Below are positions 9,211-18,503 of a stretch of 64,000 nt of DNA, in pieces; position 1 is the stretch's first letter, and every line of letters begins with the position of its first letter. Source of the stretch: Collimonas humicola (GTDB lineage: Bacteria; Pseudomonadota; Gammaproteobacteria; Burkholderiales; Burkholderiaceae_D); contig NZ_JAGQEE010000005.1 in assembly GCF_018304945.1 (NCBI RefSeq), forward strand, positions 310,001 through 374,000, given 5' to 3'. The notes beneath the pieces are model-generated. The model ran no database searches, was not told the DNA's origin, and saw only the letters and a list, made by a program, of their open reading frames with translations. Made by a program: the position numbers and the translations under genes.

Positions 9211-11463
9211 TCAATCGTAGGTGGCGGACAATGTCACACCGCTAAAAGCCTGCCTGGCGTTGAGCAATATGTAATACCAGCGCTTGCCAGCCGGCGCGGC
9301 GATCGTGATGCTCTCGCGGTTGCCGGCGCTGTTGCTCGCGGCATCGTAGGAGGCCGAAGTGGGATAGCGATCCAGCGCAACATACAGATCGACGTCGCCG
9401 CTGCCGCCGCTGGTCCGCAATTTCAGGTTTTTTGCGCCATCGGGCAGCTGGATATAGGCGTAAGCGCGTTCGGTGGCGGAGAAGCCGTTGATTGCGCAAT
9501 TTTTCCCCAGGTAGCTGGATGAGGCGCAGCTTGGCAGTTGCGGGCTGTCCGGCAGCGGCGGTTCGCCGCCGGTGCCGGCGCTCATGGCCCAGCTGGCAAA
9601 CTCGCTGTCGTAGCGGGCGCCGATATACGCCATGGTGTTCTGGTAACCCTCGTAGTCGCCGACGCGGAATTTTCCGGTAATGACATCGACATCATTGCGA
9701 TGGCGCTCGAACATGAAGCGCGTCGCCATGTATCCCCAGCGGTATGCGCGCACCTGATAATCGTTCATGGCGTAGGTATTGCCAAAAATCTGGCTCAGGC
9801 GGTAGGCGCCGCTGCGGCTGCTGTCGATCGCCTCCTGGTCGTCATTTTTCTTGGACAGATATTCCGCCAGGCCTTCAATCCACCAGACGGTCGGCTTGGC
9901 GGTGCTGGCGCTGAAATCGCCATACATGTCGAAACGGCCGTCAAGGTAGTGGATATATTCATGTTCCAGATTCCATATCTTGAATACGGGACGCATCCAG
10001 GACGCCTCGTGGGCAATGAAGCGGGCCTGGTTGCCGGCGACGTCAGGACTGCCTTCCAGATACATGCCGCCGTTGTTGGTGCTGATGCCGTAGATCGCCG
10101 CCGCATATTTGCTGTAATTGGTGTAGTCGTCGAACACCACGACTTCCAGCGATGTATTGTGGTCATTGGCGACCGGCTTGCCGCCGGTTTGCAGCATGTC
10201 GTGGAAATACGCTTCTTCCGTCTTCAGCAGTGCACAGGAAGCCTGCATCTGCGCCGGGTTCATCTCCTGGGCGCGGATGCTGATGGATGGACTGCAGATG
10301 TATTTGTTTTGCAAGACGGCGTCGGCCAGCCTGGTTTCGAAATTGCAGGTGCCGTATTCGGCGCAATTGGCGTTGTCGTTATATTTAACTGACATCGCCG
10401 CAGCCAGCCATAGATCGCTGCTAGCCCCGGTCATGCTGGTGTCGGCCAGGAGCGCCTGGATCATTGCCTTGATGGCGTTTTTCTGGGCCGGATACTGGAA
10501 GAAGCGGAAAGCTTCGTTGGCGGCGTCGGTAAGCTGGTAGGCGGTTTCGGTGGGCAGCAGGGCGCTCTTGTTGCTGACGACAAAATTGTTCAGCGCGGCG
10601 GCATACGTCGCATCGTTCTGCAGCAGCAACTTGCCTTCGGCTCTGCCGTGGGCATAGAAAATCACCGTCAGCGCGCCGGTAAAGCCGCCGGCTGCGCTCG
10701 GCTGGCGCAGTGCCTGCGCGGCATTCGGGTTGCTGACGGTGTTGGTGTAGCGCAGCACCAGGTTCTTCATGCTGGCCAGATAGTATGGTTCGTCCCCCAT
10801 GTTGGTGATCAGCTTCAGCGTTTCGCTGGCGCTGGTCGGCGCCACGGCGTTTTCCCTGAACAGAAGATCGCCGTCGACCAGTTGCCGGATTGGCGGACGC
10901 AGGACGGCAAGCAGCGACGAGGAAGGAGCGGAAATGACGTTGCCGCTGGCAAGATAATAGCCGGCGCGCAGGTAGATCAGCAGATTGACCAGGGCGCGGT
11001 TGCTGGCGTTGTAGATACGGGCCTCCTGCGCGAAGCGGTTGGCGACGGCGCTGAAGTTGCCGGGCGAGTATGCTTTGGCAGCCTGGGCGGCGGTCAGCGA
11101 GAACAAGCCGTAATGGCATTCGTAGTCAGGCAGGTTGACGATATAGTCGGCCAGGGCATTGCCGTCATATCCCGTCAATACATCCATATCCCGGCAATCC
11201 GGCGCGGTGGCCGTGCTTTTGCTGCGGTTGCCGGCGGCTGGCCGGTTCTGCGGCGGCAGCAGGTCGGTCCTTGGCTTTTTGCTGGGAGACAGGTTGAATC
11301 GCGACTGTTCCGGCGATGGCGGCAGGGTTTGCCGGGCGTGCGGCATCGGCGCCTGGGTCGCCAGCGCTGGTTCCGGCGCGGCGGCCGGAGCGCCGGCGGC
11401 GTAGGACTGCAGGCTGAGCGCCATCAATCCCGCCAGCAGCAATATATTCTTTGGAATTTTCAT
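9211..11463 (-). CDS. Secreted microbial collagenase (peptidase family M9) with C-terminal PPC domain
   Basis: 750 residues. Signal peptide at the N-terminus (hydrophobic core about residues 7-20, cleavage near YAAGAP), a Pro-rich linker to about residue 95, the M9 activator-like helical region, and the peptidase domain with the zinc site His501-Glu502-x2-His505 (HEYIH) and the third ligand Glu530 in WWIEGLAEYLS. The last about 85 residues form a pre-peptidase C-terminal (PPC) domain, DVDLYVALDRYP. M9 enzymes cleave native collagen or gelatin outside the cell. The neighbouring two-component system lies upstream on the same strand and could control it. Degradation of fungal or animal protein is an inference. 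Confidence 0.93.
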   Translation of the reverse strand: MKIPKNILLLAGLMALSLQSYAAGAPAAAPEPALATQAPMPHARQTLPPSPEQSRFNLSPSKKPRTDLLPPQNRPAAGNRSKSTATAPDCRDMDVLTGYDGNALADYIVNLPDYECHYGLFSLTAAQAAKAYSPGNFSAVANRFAQEARIYNASNRALVNLLIYLRAGYYLASGNVISAPSSSLLAVLRPPIRQLVDGDLLFRENAVAPTSASETLKLITNMGDEPYYLASMKNLVLRYTNTVSNPNAAQALRQPSAAGGFTGALTVIFYAHGRAEGKLLLQNDATYAAALNNFVVSNKSALLPTETAYQLTDAANEAFRFFQYPAQKNAIKAMIQALLADTSMTGASSDLWLAAAMSVKYNDNANCAEYGTCNFETRLADAVLQNKYICSPSISIRAQEMNPAQMQASCALLKTEEAYFHDMLQTGGKPVANDHNTSLEVVVFDDYTNYSKYAAAIYGISTNNGGMYLEGSPDVAGNQARFIAHEASWMRPVFKIWNLEHEYIHYLDGRFDMYGDFSASTAKPTVWWIEGLAEYLSKKNDDQEAIDSSRSGAYRLSQIFGNTYAMNDYQVRAYRWGYMATRFMFERHRNDVDVITGKFRVGDYEGYQNTMAYIGARYDSEFASWAMSAGTGGEPPLPDSPQLPSCASSSYLGKNCAINGFSATERAYAYIQLPDGAKNLKLRTSGGSGDVDLYVALDRYPTSASYDAASNSAGNRESITIAAPAGKRWYYILLNARQAFSGVTLSATYD

Positions 11464-11718
11464 CTATTTATCGTCCTCATGTGGATTACGGCGGGGTACC
11501 TCGCCGGAGGAGGTCAATGGCCGCCGGTCGGATAAAGTACCTCGCCTGGAATGGGGTAAATAGCTGTCAGAGTTTGCAGGTAGGCGACGGCCGGCAGCAG
11601 GGCATGGCGACTGGGCAGCAAAAGTGCCGGTGCTTTGCGGTTCCGGGGACTTTCGCGTTTCTGGAATAATTTCGCTAAAGGGGGCTTGAAAATACGGTTG
11701 GCGACGCAATATCGGTAA

Positions 11719-11784
11719 AGTCTCCTCCAACTCTCCCTAAGTTTTGGATTTAACCCGCCGCCGCAAGGCAGGCGGGTTTTTTTT
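11719..11784 (+). ncRNA. Candidate small RNA with an anti-Shine-Dalgarno motif
   Basis: On the plus strand, opposite to both flanking genes, TCTCCTCCAACTCTCCCT (11721-11738) is followed by a perfect intrinsic terminator at 11752-11784. A possible promoter is TTGAAA (11686-11691) with CAATAT (11707-11712), spacing 15. The transcript would be about 65 nt with a free CU-rich region complementary to ribosome-binding sites. Known CU-rich betaproteobacterial and alphaproteobacterial small RNAs have this design. No protein frame explains the terminator on this strand. Start position is a guess. Confidence 0.45.
11752..11784 (+). terminator. Strong intrinsic terminator on the plus strand
   Basis: AACCCGCC (11752-11759) pairs with GGCGGGTT (11771-11778), and inside it GCC-GCAA-GGC closes a GNRA tetraloop; eight T follow (11777-11784). 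On the minus strand there is no T-tract after the hairpin, so it does not obviously serve the response regulator gene that ends at 11783. Confidence 0.8.
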
Positions 11785-12526
11785 AGATCGACATGCTGCG
11801 CAACATCTTCGACGCTTCCCGGTTGGCGACCAGCAGGGTGCCGTCGCGCATCTGGATTTGCAGCTGAGACTGGTCATCCGCCCTCATCGATTCGACAAAA
11901 TCCAGGTTGATCAAGGTTGAGCGGTGGATGCGGATGAATTTTCCCGGGTCGAGCCGCGTACTCAGTTCCGATAGTCCGATGCGCACCAGGAAGGTTTTTT
12001 TCCTGGCTGCGATCACGGTGTATTTTTCTTCCGATTTCAGATATTCGATCTCATCCGTCGCCAGCGGGAAAATATGGCCGCGGTCGCGTACCAGGATCCG
12101 CTTCAGCATGGCGGTTTCCTGCTCGGCTGCCTGCTTCAGCGCCAATTGCAGCAGATCCTTGGATGGCACGGCAACCTCCAGCAATCGTTCGACAGCGGCA
12201 TCAAAGCGCTCGCGCGAGAACGGCTTGAGGAGATAGTCGATCGCGTTCAGCTCGAACGCGATGACCGCATACTGGTCATAGGCGGTGGTAAAGATGAAGT
12301 CCGGCGCGTGGGTCAGGCGCTGCAGCACTTCCAGGCCGGTCATTTCCGGCATTTGAATATCCATGAACACGGCATCGGGCGCCAGCTTGTCGATCTGTTT
12401 CAGGGCGCTGGCGCCATCGGCGGCTTCGCCGATCAGGCGCAGCTGCGGATGCGCCTGGATCCAGTCGCGCAAGGTTTCCCGGGCGAGCGGTTCATCTTCT
12501 GCAATAAAGACGGTTTTCGTTTTCAT
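11783..12526 (-). CDS. LytTR-family response regulator
   Basis: 247 residues: receiver domain (about 1-125) with the acidic pair in IAEDEP, phosphoacceptor Asp56 in VFMDIQMPEMTG and Lys in YLLKPF; then a LytTR DNA-binding domain (about 140-245) with IEYLKSEEKYTVI and the IRIHRSTLINLDFV motif. It is the output partner of the histidine kinase encoded immediately upstream (gap 45 bases). LytTR/AlgR-type regulators typically control exoproteins, polysaccharide or surface functions. The collagenase lies downstream on the same strand after a 319-base gap, so it is a plausible but unproven target. Confidence 0.93.
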   Translation of the reverse strand: MKTKTVFIAEDEPLARETLRDWIQAHPQLRLIGEAADGASALKQIDKLAPDAVFMDIQMPEMTGLEVLQRLTHAPDFIFTTAYDQYAVIAFELNAIDYLLKPFSRERFDAAVERLLEVAVPSKDLLQLALKQAAEQETAMLKRILVRDRGHIFPLATDEIEYLKSEEKYTVIAARKKTFLVRIGLSELSTRLDPGKFIRIHRSTLINLDFVESMRADDQSQLQIQMRDGTLLVANREASKMLRSMSI

Positions 12527-12571
12527 GGCTCTTTATGAGGTTGGTGAGATGGCGCCCGGGGGACGGGCAGT

Positions 12572-13639
12572 TCAGGCAGCTTCGAGCGGAATCGACAGGT
12601 GTATGGCGCAGCCGGCGCCTGGCGCCGTCCTGATCTCCAGATTGCCGCGCCGGCCGTATTCCAGCTGCAGGCGCCGGGCGACCGTCTTTACGCCTAGCCC
12701 GGCTGATTCCTTCATGGCGAGCGCGTCGCAGCCGGGGCCGTCGTCGCTGACCGTGATGTCGATGCCTTTGCTGGCGGTATTGATACGGGCGCTGATAGCC
12801 AGTTTTCCCGGCCGGCTGTGCGGATTGAAAGCATGCTTGATGCTGTTTTCCACCAGCGGCTGCACGGTCAGCGCCGGCAGCAGATGGTAGCGGGCGGCAT
12901 CGTCGATATCCCATTCAACGTGCAGGCGGCTGCCCAGGCGCAGCGCTTCGAGGGCAAGATAGTCGCGCACAAACTTGAGTTCCTCATCCAGCGTCACCAT
13001 GGTGTCTCCGCTTTTTTCGGTATCGAGAATATAGCGCAGCATGTCCGAGAATTTAAGCAGCGCAGCCTCGGCTGCGCTTGATTCCTTGCGGGTGAGGGCG
13101 ATGATGGAATGCAGCGTGTTGAACAGGAAGTGAGGATTCAATTTATTGCGCAGCGCCGTCAATTCCGACTTTGCCAGCAAGGCTTCGGCCTGCGCAATCG
13201 CGATAGACTGCAAGCGGGTGGTCTCGATGGCGCGGATGGCGTGGAAAATGCCTGCGCTGACCGCATACATCATGAGATAGCCCCAGGATTGCCATATGAG
13301 CCATTGCTCTACATCTGATTTGGAAGCCTCCGGGTTGCCATAGTAGAAAACAAAGATGGCTGCCAGAGACATGCACAGCACGGTGAGGAACAGGGCCGAT
13401 CCGATGTGAATTGCGGCCGACGCAGCCGTACTGCGATTGCTGCGCTTGAGGTACCCGGTCAACGGCCATACCAGGAACAGAAGAGGGATCGCCGGACCAA
13501 GGCAGCATGCTGCCGAAAGCAGGCCTTGTCCAACCCGGATATTGCCGTTGAACAGGCCTTCGCCCTGGGTCGCAAGAAAATAAAATAGAAAAACGGGCAA
13601 CCAGGCAGCCAGATAGAGTAGCCAGATGCGACGACGCAT
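12572..13639 (-). CDS. LytS/AlgZ-type sensor histidine kinase
   Basis: 355 residues. About four or five transmembrane segments in the N-terminal 150 residues form the sensor, without a large periplasmic domain. The catalytic part has the His_kinase (PF06580) motif NPHFLFNTLHSIIALTRKE with the phosphorylated His, then an HATPase domain with NSIKHAFNP and SDDGPGCDAL. It phosphorylates the LytTR regulator encoded 45 bases downstream. The signal is unknown. The gene order kinase then regulator is typical for this family in Burkholderiales. Confidence 0.92.
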   Translation of the reverse strand: MRRRIWLLYLAAWLPVFLFYFLATQGEGLFNGNIRVGQGLLSAACCLGPAIPLLFLVWPLTGYLKRSNRSTAASAAIHIGSALFLTVLCMSLAAIFVFYYGNPEASKSDVEQWLIWQSWGYLMMYAVSAGIFHAIRAIETTRLQSIAIAQAEALLAKSELTALRNKLNPHFLFNTLHSIIALTRKESSAAEAALLKFSDMLRYILDTEKSGDTMVTLDEELKFVRDYLALEALRLGSRLHVEWDIDDAARYHLLPALTVQPLVENSIKHAFNPHSRPGKLAISARINTASKGIDITVSDDGPGCDALAMKESAGLGVKTVARRLQLEYGRRGNLEIRTAPGAGCAIHLSIPLEAA

Positions 13640-13809
13640 GCTCGGTCCTTGTCAAATCTCCGATGCCTGATTGTCTACCAGAACGCAGCATTTGCGGCAT
13701 GCCTTGGGCTGAATTGAGGAAATCAGTGGCTGAAATGCGGGAATCGGAGATTTTCGGATTCTTGCCCAGGCCAGGTCGGTACTGCGCTAACCGGCCATTA
13801 TTCCCGATT

Positions 13810-14421
13810 TTATCTCTCGGTCAGCGCCAGCTTCACCGCCAGCGCGCCGAACGCGGTTGCAAAGCTGCGGCGCATCCATGTCATCACGCTTGGCCGCGTT
13901 ATCACATGGTCGCGCATGACGGCGGCAAAGATGCCGTAGAGGGAAAAAATCACGAACGTGGCAAGCATGAAGGCGCCGGACAGCTCGAGCATGCGGAATA
14001 GCGGATGGCTTTCTTGCGGGCTGACGAATTGCGGCAGGAAGGCGACAAAGAAGATGGACAGCTTGGGATTGAGGATGTTGATGAGGATGCCGTCGATGAT
14101 CACGCGCAGGTCGGAGCGCTGGTCGACGGCGCCCTCCACGCGCAACGCGCCTTTTTCGCGGAGCGAATTCCAGGCCATGAACAGCAGGTAGGCGATGCCG
14201 GCATATTTGATGGCATTGAAGGCTATGGCGCTCGAATGCAGTACCGCCGCCAGCCCCAGCATTGCGGCGGCAAGATGCGGCAGGATCCCAAGGGTACAGC
14301 TGAAGGCCGCCAGTACGCTGGCTTTGGTGCCGCGCGACAAGCCGGCGGAAAGCGTATAGATGACGCCGGTGCCGGGCGAGGCGACGATGATCAAGGTGGT
14401 CAGCAAAAATCCCAGCGTCAT
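13810..14421 (-). CDS. LysE-family amino acid exporter
   Basis: 203 residues from the ATG at 14421; GGAG precedes it, and the longer frame to 14493 lacks family similarity. The N-terminal signature FLLTTLIIVASPGTGVIYTLSAGLSRG is the LysE/RhtB pattern (SPGP-like motif), with six predicted membrane helices across the protein. Members export amino acids such as Lys, Arg, Thr or homoserine lactones; the substrate here is not predictable. Single gene, upstream neighbour is a cold shock gene on the same strand but 357 bases away with a terminator-like hairpin between them. Confidence 0.88.
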   Translation of the reverse strand: MTLGFLLTTLIIVASPGTGVIYTLSAGLSRGTKASVLAAFSCTLGILPHLAAAMLGLAAVLHSSAIAFNAIKYAGIAYLLFMAWNSLREKGALRVEGAVDQRSDLRVIIDGILINILNPKLSIFFVAFLPQFVSPQESHPLFRMLELSGAFMLATFVIFSLYGIFAAVMRDHVITRPSVMTWMRRSFATAFGALAVKLALTER

Positions 14422-14603
14422 GAGCTTGTCTCCACGATTCAACTTGCGCGCCCGATGCGGCTGCGCGGTTTCAAAGTCTATCATTGAAAGCAAGCGGAGA
14501 TTGCCCGAGAGCAGGAATTTGCTGAAGAAGGGAGCCGGGATTCAAGGCAAGGGGAATTTCAAGAACGGCGGCCTTGCCGCGGTCCGCTGAAAAGACTGAA
14601 AAG

Positions 14604-14637
14604 AAAATGGGAGCACAGTGCGGCTCCCATTTTTTGA
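14604..14637. terminator. Hairpin with T-tracts on both strands
   Basis: AAAATGGGAGC (14604-14614) pairs with GCTCCCATTTT (14624-14634); T-rich runs follow on both strands. On the minus strand it can end the cold shock transcript, though 140 bases after its stop codon. The rest of the 14422-14778 gap shows nothing else. Confidence 0.6.
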
Positions 14638-14778
14638 TTCTTAGATCGCTTGCGACAATGCCCTCCGGACAGGACTGGCAATGGCAACAGACTCAAGGTC
14701 CTGGCGAGTCTTTGAATAAGCTGGTTTTCCTGCCTGACGGACGAAGAATTTCCAGTTTTCTCCGTTCGCTATTTCACA

Positions 14779-14982
14779 TCAAGGAGCTTTGATATTGGAT
14801 GCTTGCTTGCCCTTAGGGCCCTGGGTGACATCAAATTGCACTTTTTGACCTTCTTTGAGTGTCTTGAAGCCATCCATGGTAATTGCGGAAAAGTGCGCAA
14901 ACAAATCTTCGCCGCCATCGTCCGGGGTAATGAAGCCGAAACCCTTGGAATCATTGAACCACTTAACAGTACCTGTTGCCAT
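14779..14982 (-). CDS. Cold shock protein, CspA family
   Basis: 67 residues, a single cold-shock domain of normal length. RNP1 is KGFGFITP and RNP2 is DLFAHFSAI (family usually VFVHF), so it binds single-stranded nucleic acid as an RNA chaperone. [13 protein letters not shown] is close to textbook. It has a long upstream leader (14983 to about 15130), as is common for cold-shock genes and their post-transcriptional control. Downstream of otsA on the same strand but with 226 bases between and its own likely promoter. Confidence 0.97.
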   Translation of the reverse strand: MATGTVKWFNDSKGFGFITPDDGGEDLFAHFSAITMDGFKTLKEGQKVQFDVTQGPKGKQASNIKAP

Positions 14983-15207
14983 GATAATCTCTCAATTAAT
15001 TACACATCGTATTAGTGCTAAAGCGCTTGGCTTTTCACTAACTAATTTACACACGATCAAACTTTGAAGTGTGGCCACGCACTCAGACTAATGGTGCCAA
15101 GAGGTCGCTTCTGTACGCTAACCAACTTAAGACGGTTCGTCAATAGCGAATATGCATGGGCAGTGTTGTTTTCGTGCCAATCCTCTATTTTGTCATCTTG
15201 TTCACTG
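14983..15207 (-). promoter_or_regulatory. Promoter and long 5' leader of the cold shock gene
   Basis: On the minus strand TTGACG (15137-15142) is followed 16-17 bases later by a weak -10 (TTAGCGT). Transcription from there gives a leader of about 130 bases that is AT-rich and can form several small hairpins (for example around AAAGCGCTTGGCTTT at 15018-15032). Such leaders act as cold sensors in other bacteria; here it is inferred only. Confidence 0.4.
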
Positions 15208-16584
15208 TCAGCGGACCGCCGTCAGCGTCTGCAGAAACTGCCTGCACCACCAATGCACATCGTATTTGCGAACATTCGCCAGCAGCGCCGCATGGCGCGC
15301 CTGGCGTTCGGCCAGCGGCATTTGCAAGGCGCGCTGGATTGCCTGCGCGGTGCCTGGGATGTCATAGGGATTGACCAGCAGCGCTTGCTTGAGCTGTTCG
15401 GCGGCGCCTGCGAAGCGGGACAGCACCAGCACGCCCGGATCGGCTTCATCTTGCGCCGCAATAAATTCTTTGGCGACCAGGTTCATGCCGTCGCGCAGCG
15501 GTGTCACCAGGGCCACGTCGCAAGCCCGGTACAGGCCGGGCAGCCGTTTGCGCGCCACAGTGCGGTGGATGTAGCGGATCGGCATCCAGTCGAAATCGCC
15601 GTAGTTGCCGTTGATGGCGCCGCACAGGCTTTCCAGTTCGTGCTGGATGTCGGCATAGGCGTCGACGTCTTCGCGGCTGGGCGAGGCTACCTGCAGCAGG
15701 GTGGCGCTGTGCTGGTTCTCCGGATATTCGCGCAGCAGTTCGTTAAAGGCGCGTATGCGCTGCGGCAAGCCTTTCGAATAATCCAGGCGGTCGACGCCGA
15801 CCAGCAAGCGCCGCCGTGAATATTCAGTGCGCGTGCTCTCGTAGGTGTCGATTGCTTCGCGCGCGCGCCCCAGCAGCTGGAATTCGTCTACGTCTATGCC
15901 GATCGGGAAGGCGCCGGCTTGCACGGTGCTGTTGAAGGCGCGGAACTGGCCGGCGCCTATGGTTTCGGCGGTGGCTTCGGCTTTCACGTAATGCGAGAAA
16001 TTCAGCAGGTCGGCTTCGCTCTGGAAGCCCACCAGGTCGTAAGCGAAGAGGGCGCGCATCAGCCATTCGTGCGATGGAATCGCCGCCAGTATCTGCTGCG
16101 GGGGCAGCGGGATGTGGAGGAAGAAACCGATGCGGTTGTCGCAGCCCATGGCGCGCAATTCCGCAGCCAGCGGAATCAGGTGGTAATCGTGGATCCAGAT
16201 CATGTCGTCCGGCTTGAGCAGCGGCATCAGCTTGCGCGCGAACAGATGGTTGACGCGCCGATAGCCGCTCAGGTAGCCGGACTCCAGGTTGGCCAGGTCG
16301 AGCCGGTAATGGAATACCGGCCACAGCACGCCGTTGGCGTAACCGCGGTAATAGGCATCATGGTCTTCCTGGCTCAGATCTATTTCGGCCAGCGTCACCG
16401 GCCCGGCCTGATGCACGTGCAGTTCACCCTCTCCGGGAGCGCCGTCCTTGACTGTCGTGCCGCTCCAGCCGAACCACAGTCCGCCGGTGTTTTTCAGGGT
16501 TTCGCCGAGCGCTACCGCCAGACCTCCCGCCGCCGGTTTGCGCGGATCGGCAAGTCGGTTGGATACGACTACCAGGCGTGACAT
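15208..16584 (-). CDS. otsA: Trehalose-6-phosphate synthase OtsA
   Basis: 458 residues, normal for bacterial OtsA (GT20). It joins glucose from a sugar nucleotide to glucose-6-phosphate, making trehalose-6-phosphate in the cytoplasm. Visible family features: [20 protein letters not shown] at the N-terminus, [44 protein letters not shown] and the C-terminal [14 protein letters not shown]. Start supported by AAGGAAG. It is the last gene of an otsB-GH15-otsA operon; the gap to the GH15 gene is 54 bases. The product protects against osmotic and desiccation stress. Confidence 0.97.
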   Translation of the reverse strand: MSRLVVVSNRLADPRKPAAGGLAVALGETLKNTGGLWFGWSGTTVKDGAPGEGELHVHQAGPVTLAEIDLSQEDHDAYYRGYANGVLWPVFHYRLDLANLESGYLSGYRRVNHLFARKLMPLLKPDDMIWIHDYHLIPLAAELRAMGCDNRIGFFLHIPLPPQQILAAIPSHEWLMRALFAYDLVGFQSEADLLNFSHYVKAEATAETIGAGQFRAFNSTVQAGAFPIGIDVDEFQLLGRAREAIDTYESTRTEYSRRRLLVGVDRLDYSKGLPQRIRAFNELLREYPENQHSATLLQVASPSREDVDAYADIQHELESLCGAINGNYGDFDWMPIRYIHRTVARKRLPGLYRACDVALVTPLRDGMNLVAKEFIAAQDEADPGVLVLSRFAGAAEQLKQALLVNPYDIPGTAQAIQRALQMPLAERQARHAALLANVRKYDVHWWCRQFLQTLTAVR

Positions 16585-16638
16585 GGGCGCTTCCTTTCTT
16601 GGTTTAATACATGGGATGGAAGGAGCTGCGGTCGGGAT

Positions 16639-18483
16639 TCAGATGGCGCTCTCCCAGGCGGCCGACAAGCGCATCGCACAGTTGATGATGCCGACCATGG
16701 AATAGGTCTGCGGGAAATTTCCCCACATTTCGCCGGTGACCGGATGGGTGTCTTCCGACAGCAGGCCGACATGGTTGCGGGCCGCCAGCATGGCTTCGAA
16801 GATCTCGCGTGCCTGTTGTTTGCGGCCGATGCGCGCCAGCGCGTCGATGCGCCAGAAGGTGCAGATATTGAAAGCGGTTTCCGGCCGGCCGAAATCGTCA
16901 GGCGCTTCGTAGCGCCGCATGTAGGGACCGTCGCACAGGTATTTTTCGAGCGTATCGACGGTAGCGATAAAGCGCTCGTCGGTCGGCGCCACGAGGCCGA
17001 CTTCCACCATCAGCAAGACGCTGGCGTCGAGATCGCGGCCGCCGAAACTTTCAGCATAGGCTTGCCGTTCTTCATTCCATGATTCGCTCAGGATGCGCTG
17101 TCCGATGACTGTTGCGCGCTCATGCCAGTAGCCGGCGCGTTCGCTCAGTTCCAGTTTGCCGGCGATCTTGGCCAGGCGGTCGCAGGCGGCCCAGCTCATC
17201 AGCGCCGACGAAGTATGGATGCGCGAACGGGTGCGCAGCTCCCACATGCCGGCGTCCGGCTGGTCATACAGCGCGAACGCGCGTTCACCCACCGCTTCCA
17301 GATGCCGGAACTGCTCGACGCCGGAGCGATGCAGCAGGCGTTCGTCGTGAAACGATTGCGCCGCGCCGAGGATGATATTGCCGTAGACATCGTGCTGGAA
17401 ATGCTCGTAAGCCTGGTTGCCGACCCGGACCGGCGCATGATGGCGGTAGCCGGGCAAGTGGTCGAGGGTCAGTTCCGGCAAGGCTTCTTCCAGGCCGATG
17501 CCGTACAAGGGCTGCACATGGCCGCCGGCGCTGCGCACCACGACATTGCCGAGCCAGCGCAGATAGTCTTCCATGGTGCCAAGTTCCGACAGGCTGTTGA
17601 GCGCGCGCACCACGAAAAAGGCGTCGCGCAGCCAGCAATAGCGATAGTCCCAGTTGCGCGCGCTGCCGGGCGCTTCCGGCACGCTGGTGGTCATGGCGGC
17701 GATGATCGCGCCGGTGTCTTCATACAGCGACAGCTTGAGCGTGATGGCGGCGCGGATCACCGCCGCCTGCCATTCCAGCGGCGTCGCCAGGGCCCGGCTC
17801 CAGCCGCGCCAGTAGGCCAGCGTTTCCTGTTCCAGGCGACGCGCGGTATCGCCGATGCCTTCGCTCATGGTCTCGTCCGGCCCCAGGATGAAATTCAGGG
17901 GGCGGCTGACGACGAACGACGTCTCGGCCAGCAGATAGCTGAGCGGAGCGTCGGTATTGAGGCGCAAGGTTTGCGCTGCGCCGATATAGCGGATGTGATT
18001 GCTGCCGCGGCTGATCGCCGGCGCCTCGCGGCCCCAGTCGAAACGCGGACGCAGCATGACGCGCAGGCGTGGCGCGCCGCTCAGCGGCTGGATGCGGCGG
18101 ACGATCGTCAGCGGCCGGAAGAAGCGCCCGCGGCTGGCAAAGCGCGGCGCGAAATCGGTGATTTCCACACTCTGGCCCAAGGTATCGTGCAAGCGTGTAT
18201 GCAGTACCGCGGTATTGGCTTCATACCACTGCTCGCTATGCGAAAAATTCTCTAGCTGGAAACTCCACAGGCTGCCGCTGTCGTTGGGATCGAGCAGGGC
18301 GTTGAACACCGGATCGCCATCGAAGCGAGGCAGGCAGCACCACACGATGCGCCCCAGTTTGTCGATCAGCGCGTTGAAGGAACAATTGCCGATAACGCCA
18401 AGATCGAGCGACGAGGTGGAGGGAATGGCCGCATCGGCGACAACCGAGGCGGCGGCCGACGTTTCCGTGGGGAGCGTGGTCAT
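16639..18483 (-). CDS. Glycoside hydrolase family 15 protein (glucoamylase/trehalase-like)
   Basis: 614 residues from the ATG at 18483, chosen over the GTG at 18498 because the latter overlaps the ribosome site GAAGGAAG. N-terminal beta-sandwich (about 25-230), then the (alpha/alpha)6 barrel. GH15 motifs: RNWDYRYCWLRDA with the substrate-binding residues, the acid region around SALMSWAACDRLAKI and the base region TGEMWGNFPQTYSMVGI. Bacterial GH15 proteins hydrolyse alpha-glucosides, including trehalose in some lineages. It is located between otsB and otsA (20 and 54 bases), so a role in trehalose turnover is likely. No signal peptide, so cytoplasmic. Confidence 0.92.
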   Translation of the reverse strand: MTTLPTETSAAASVVADAAIPSTSSLDLGVIGNCSFNALIDKLGRIVWCCLPRFDGDPVFNALLDPNDSGSLWSFQLENFSHSEQWYEANTAVLHTRLHDTLGQSVEITDFAPRFASRGRFFRPLTIVRRIQPLSGAPRLRVMLRPRFDWGREAPAISRGSNHIRYIGAAQTLRLNTDAPLSYLLAETSFVVSRPLNFILGPDETMSEGIGDTARRLEQETLAYWRGWSRALATPLEWQAAVIRAAITLKLSLYEDTGAIIAAMTTSVPEAPGSARNWDYRYCWLRDAFFVVRALNSLSELGTMEDYLRWLGNVVVRSAGGHVQPLYGIGLEEALPELTLDHLPGYRHHAPVRVGNQAYEHFQHDVYGNIILGAAQSFHDERLLHRSGVEQFRHLEAVGERAFALYDQPDAGMWELRTRSRIHTSSALMSWAACDRLAKIAGKLELSERAGYWHERATVIGQRILSESWNEERQAYAESFGGRDLDASVLLMVEVGLVAPTDERFIATVDTLEKYLCDGPYMRRYEAPDDFGRPETAFNICTFWRIDALARIGRKQQAREIFEAMLAARNHVGLLSEDTHPVTGEMWGNFPQTYSMVGIINCAMRLSAAWESAI

Positions 18484-18503
18484 GGTTTCTTCCTTCACAT
18501 TGG

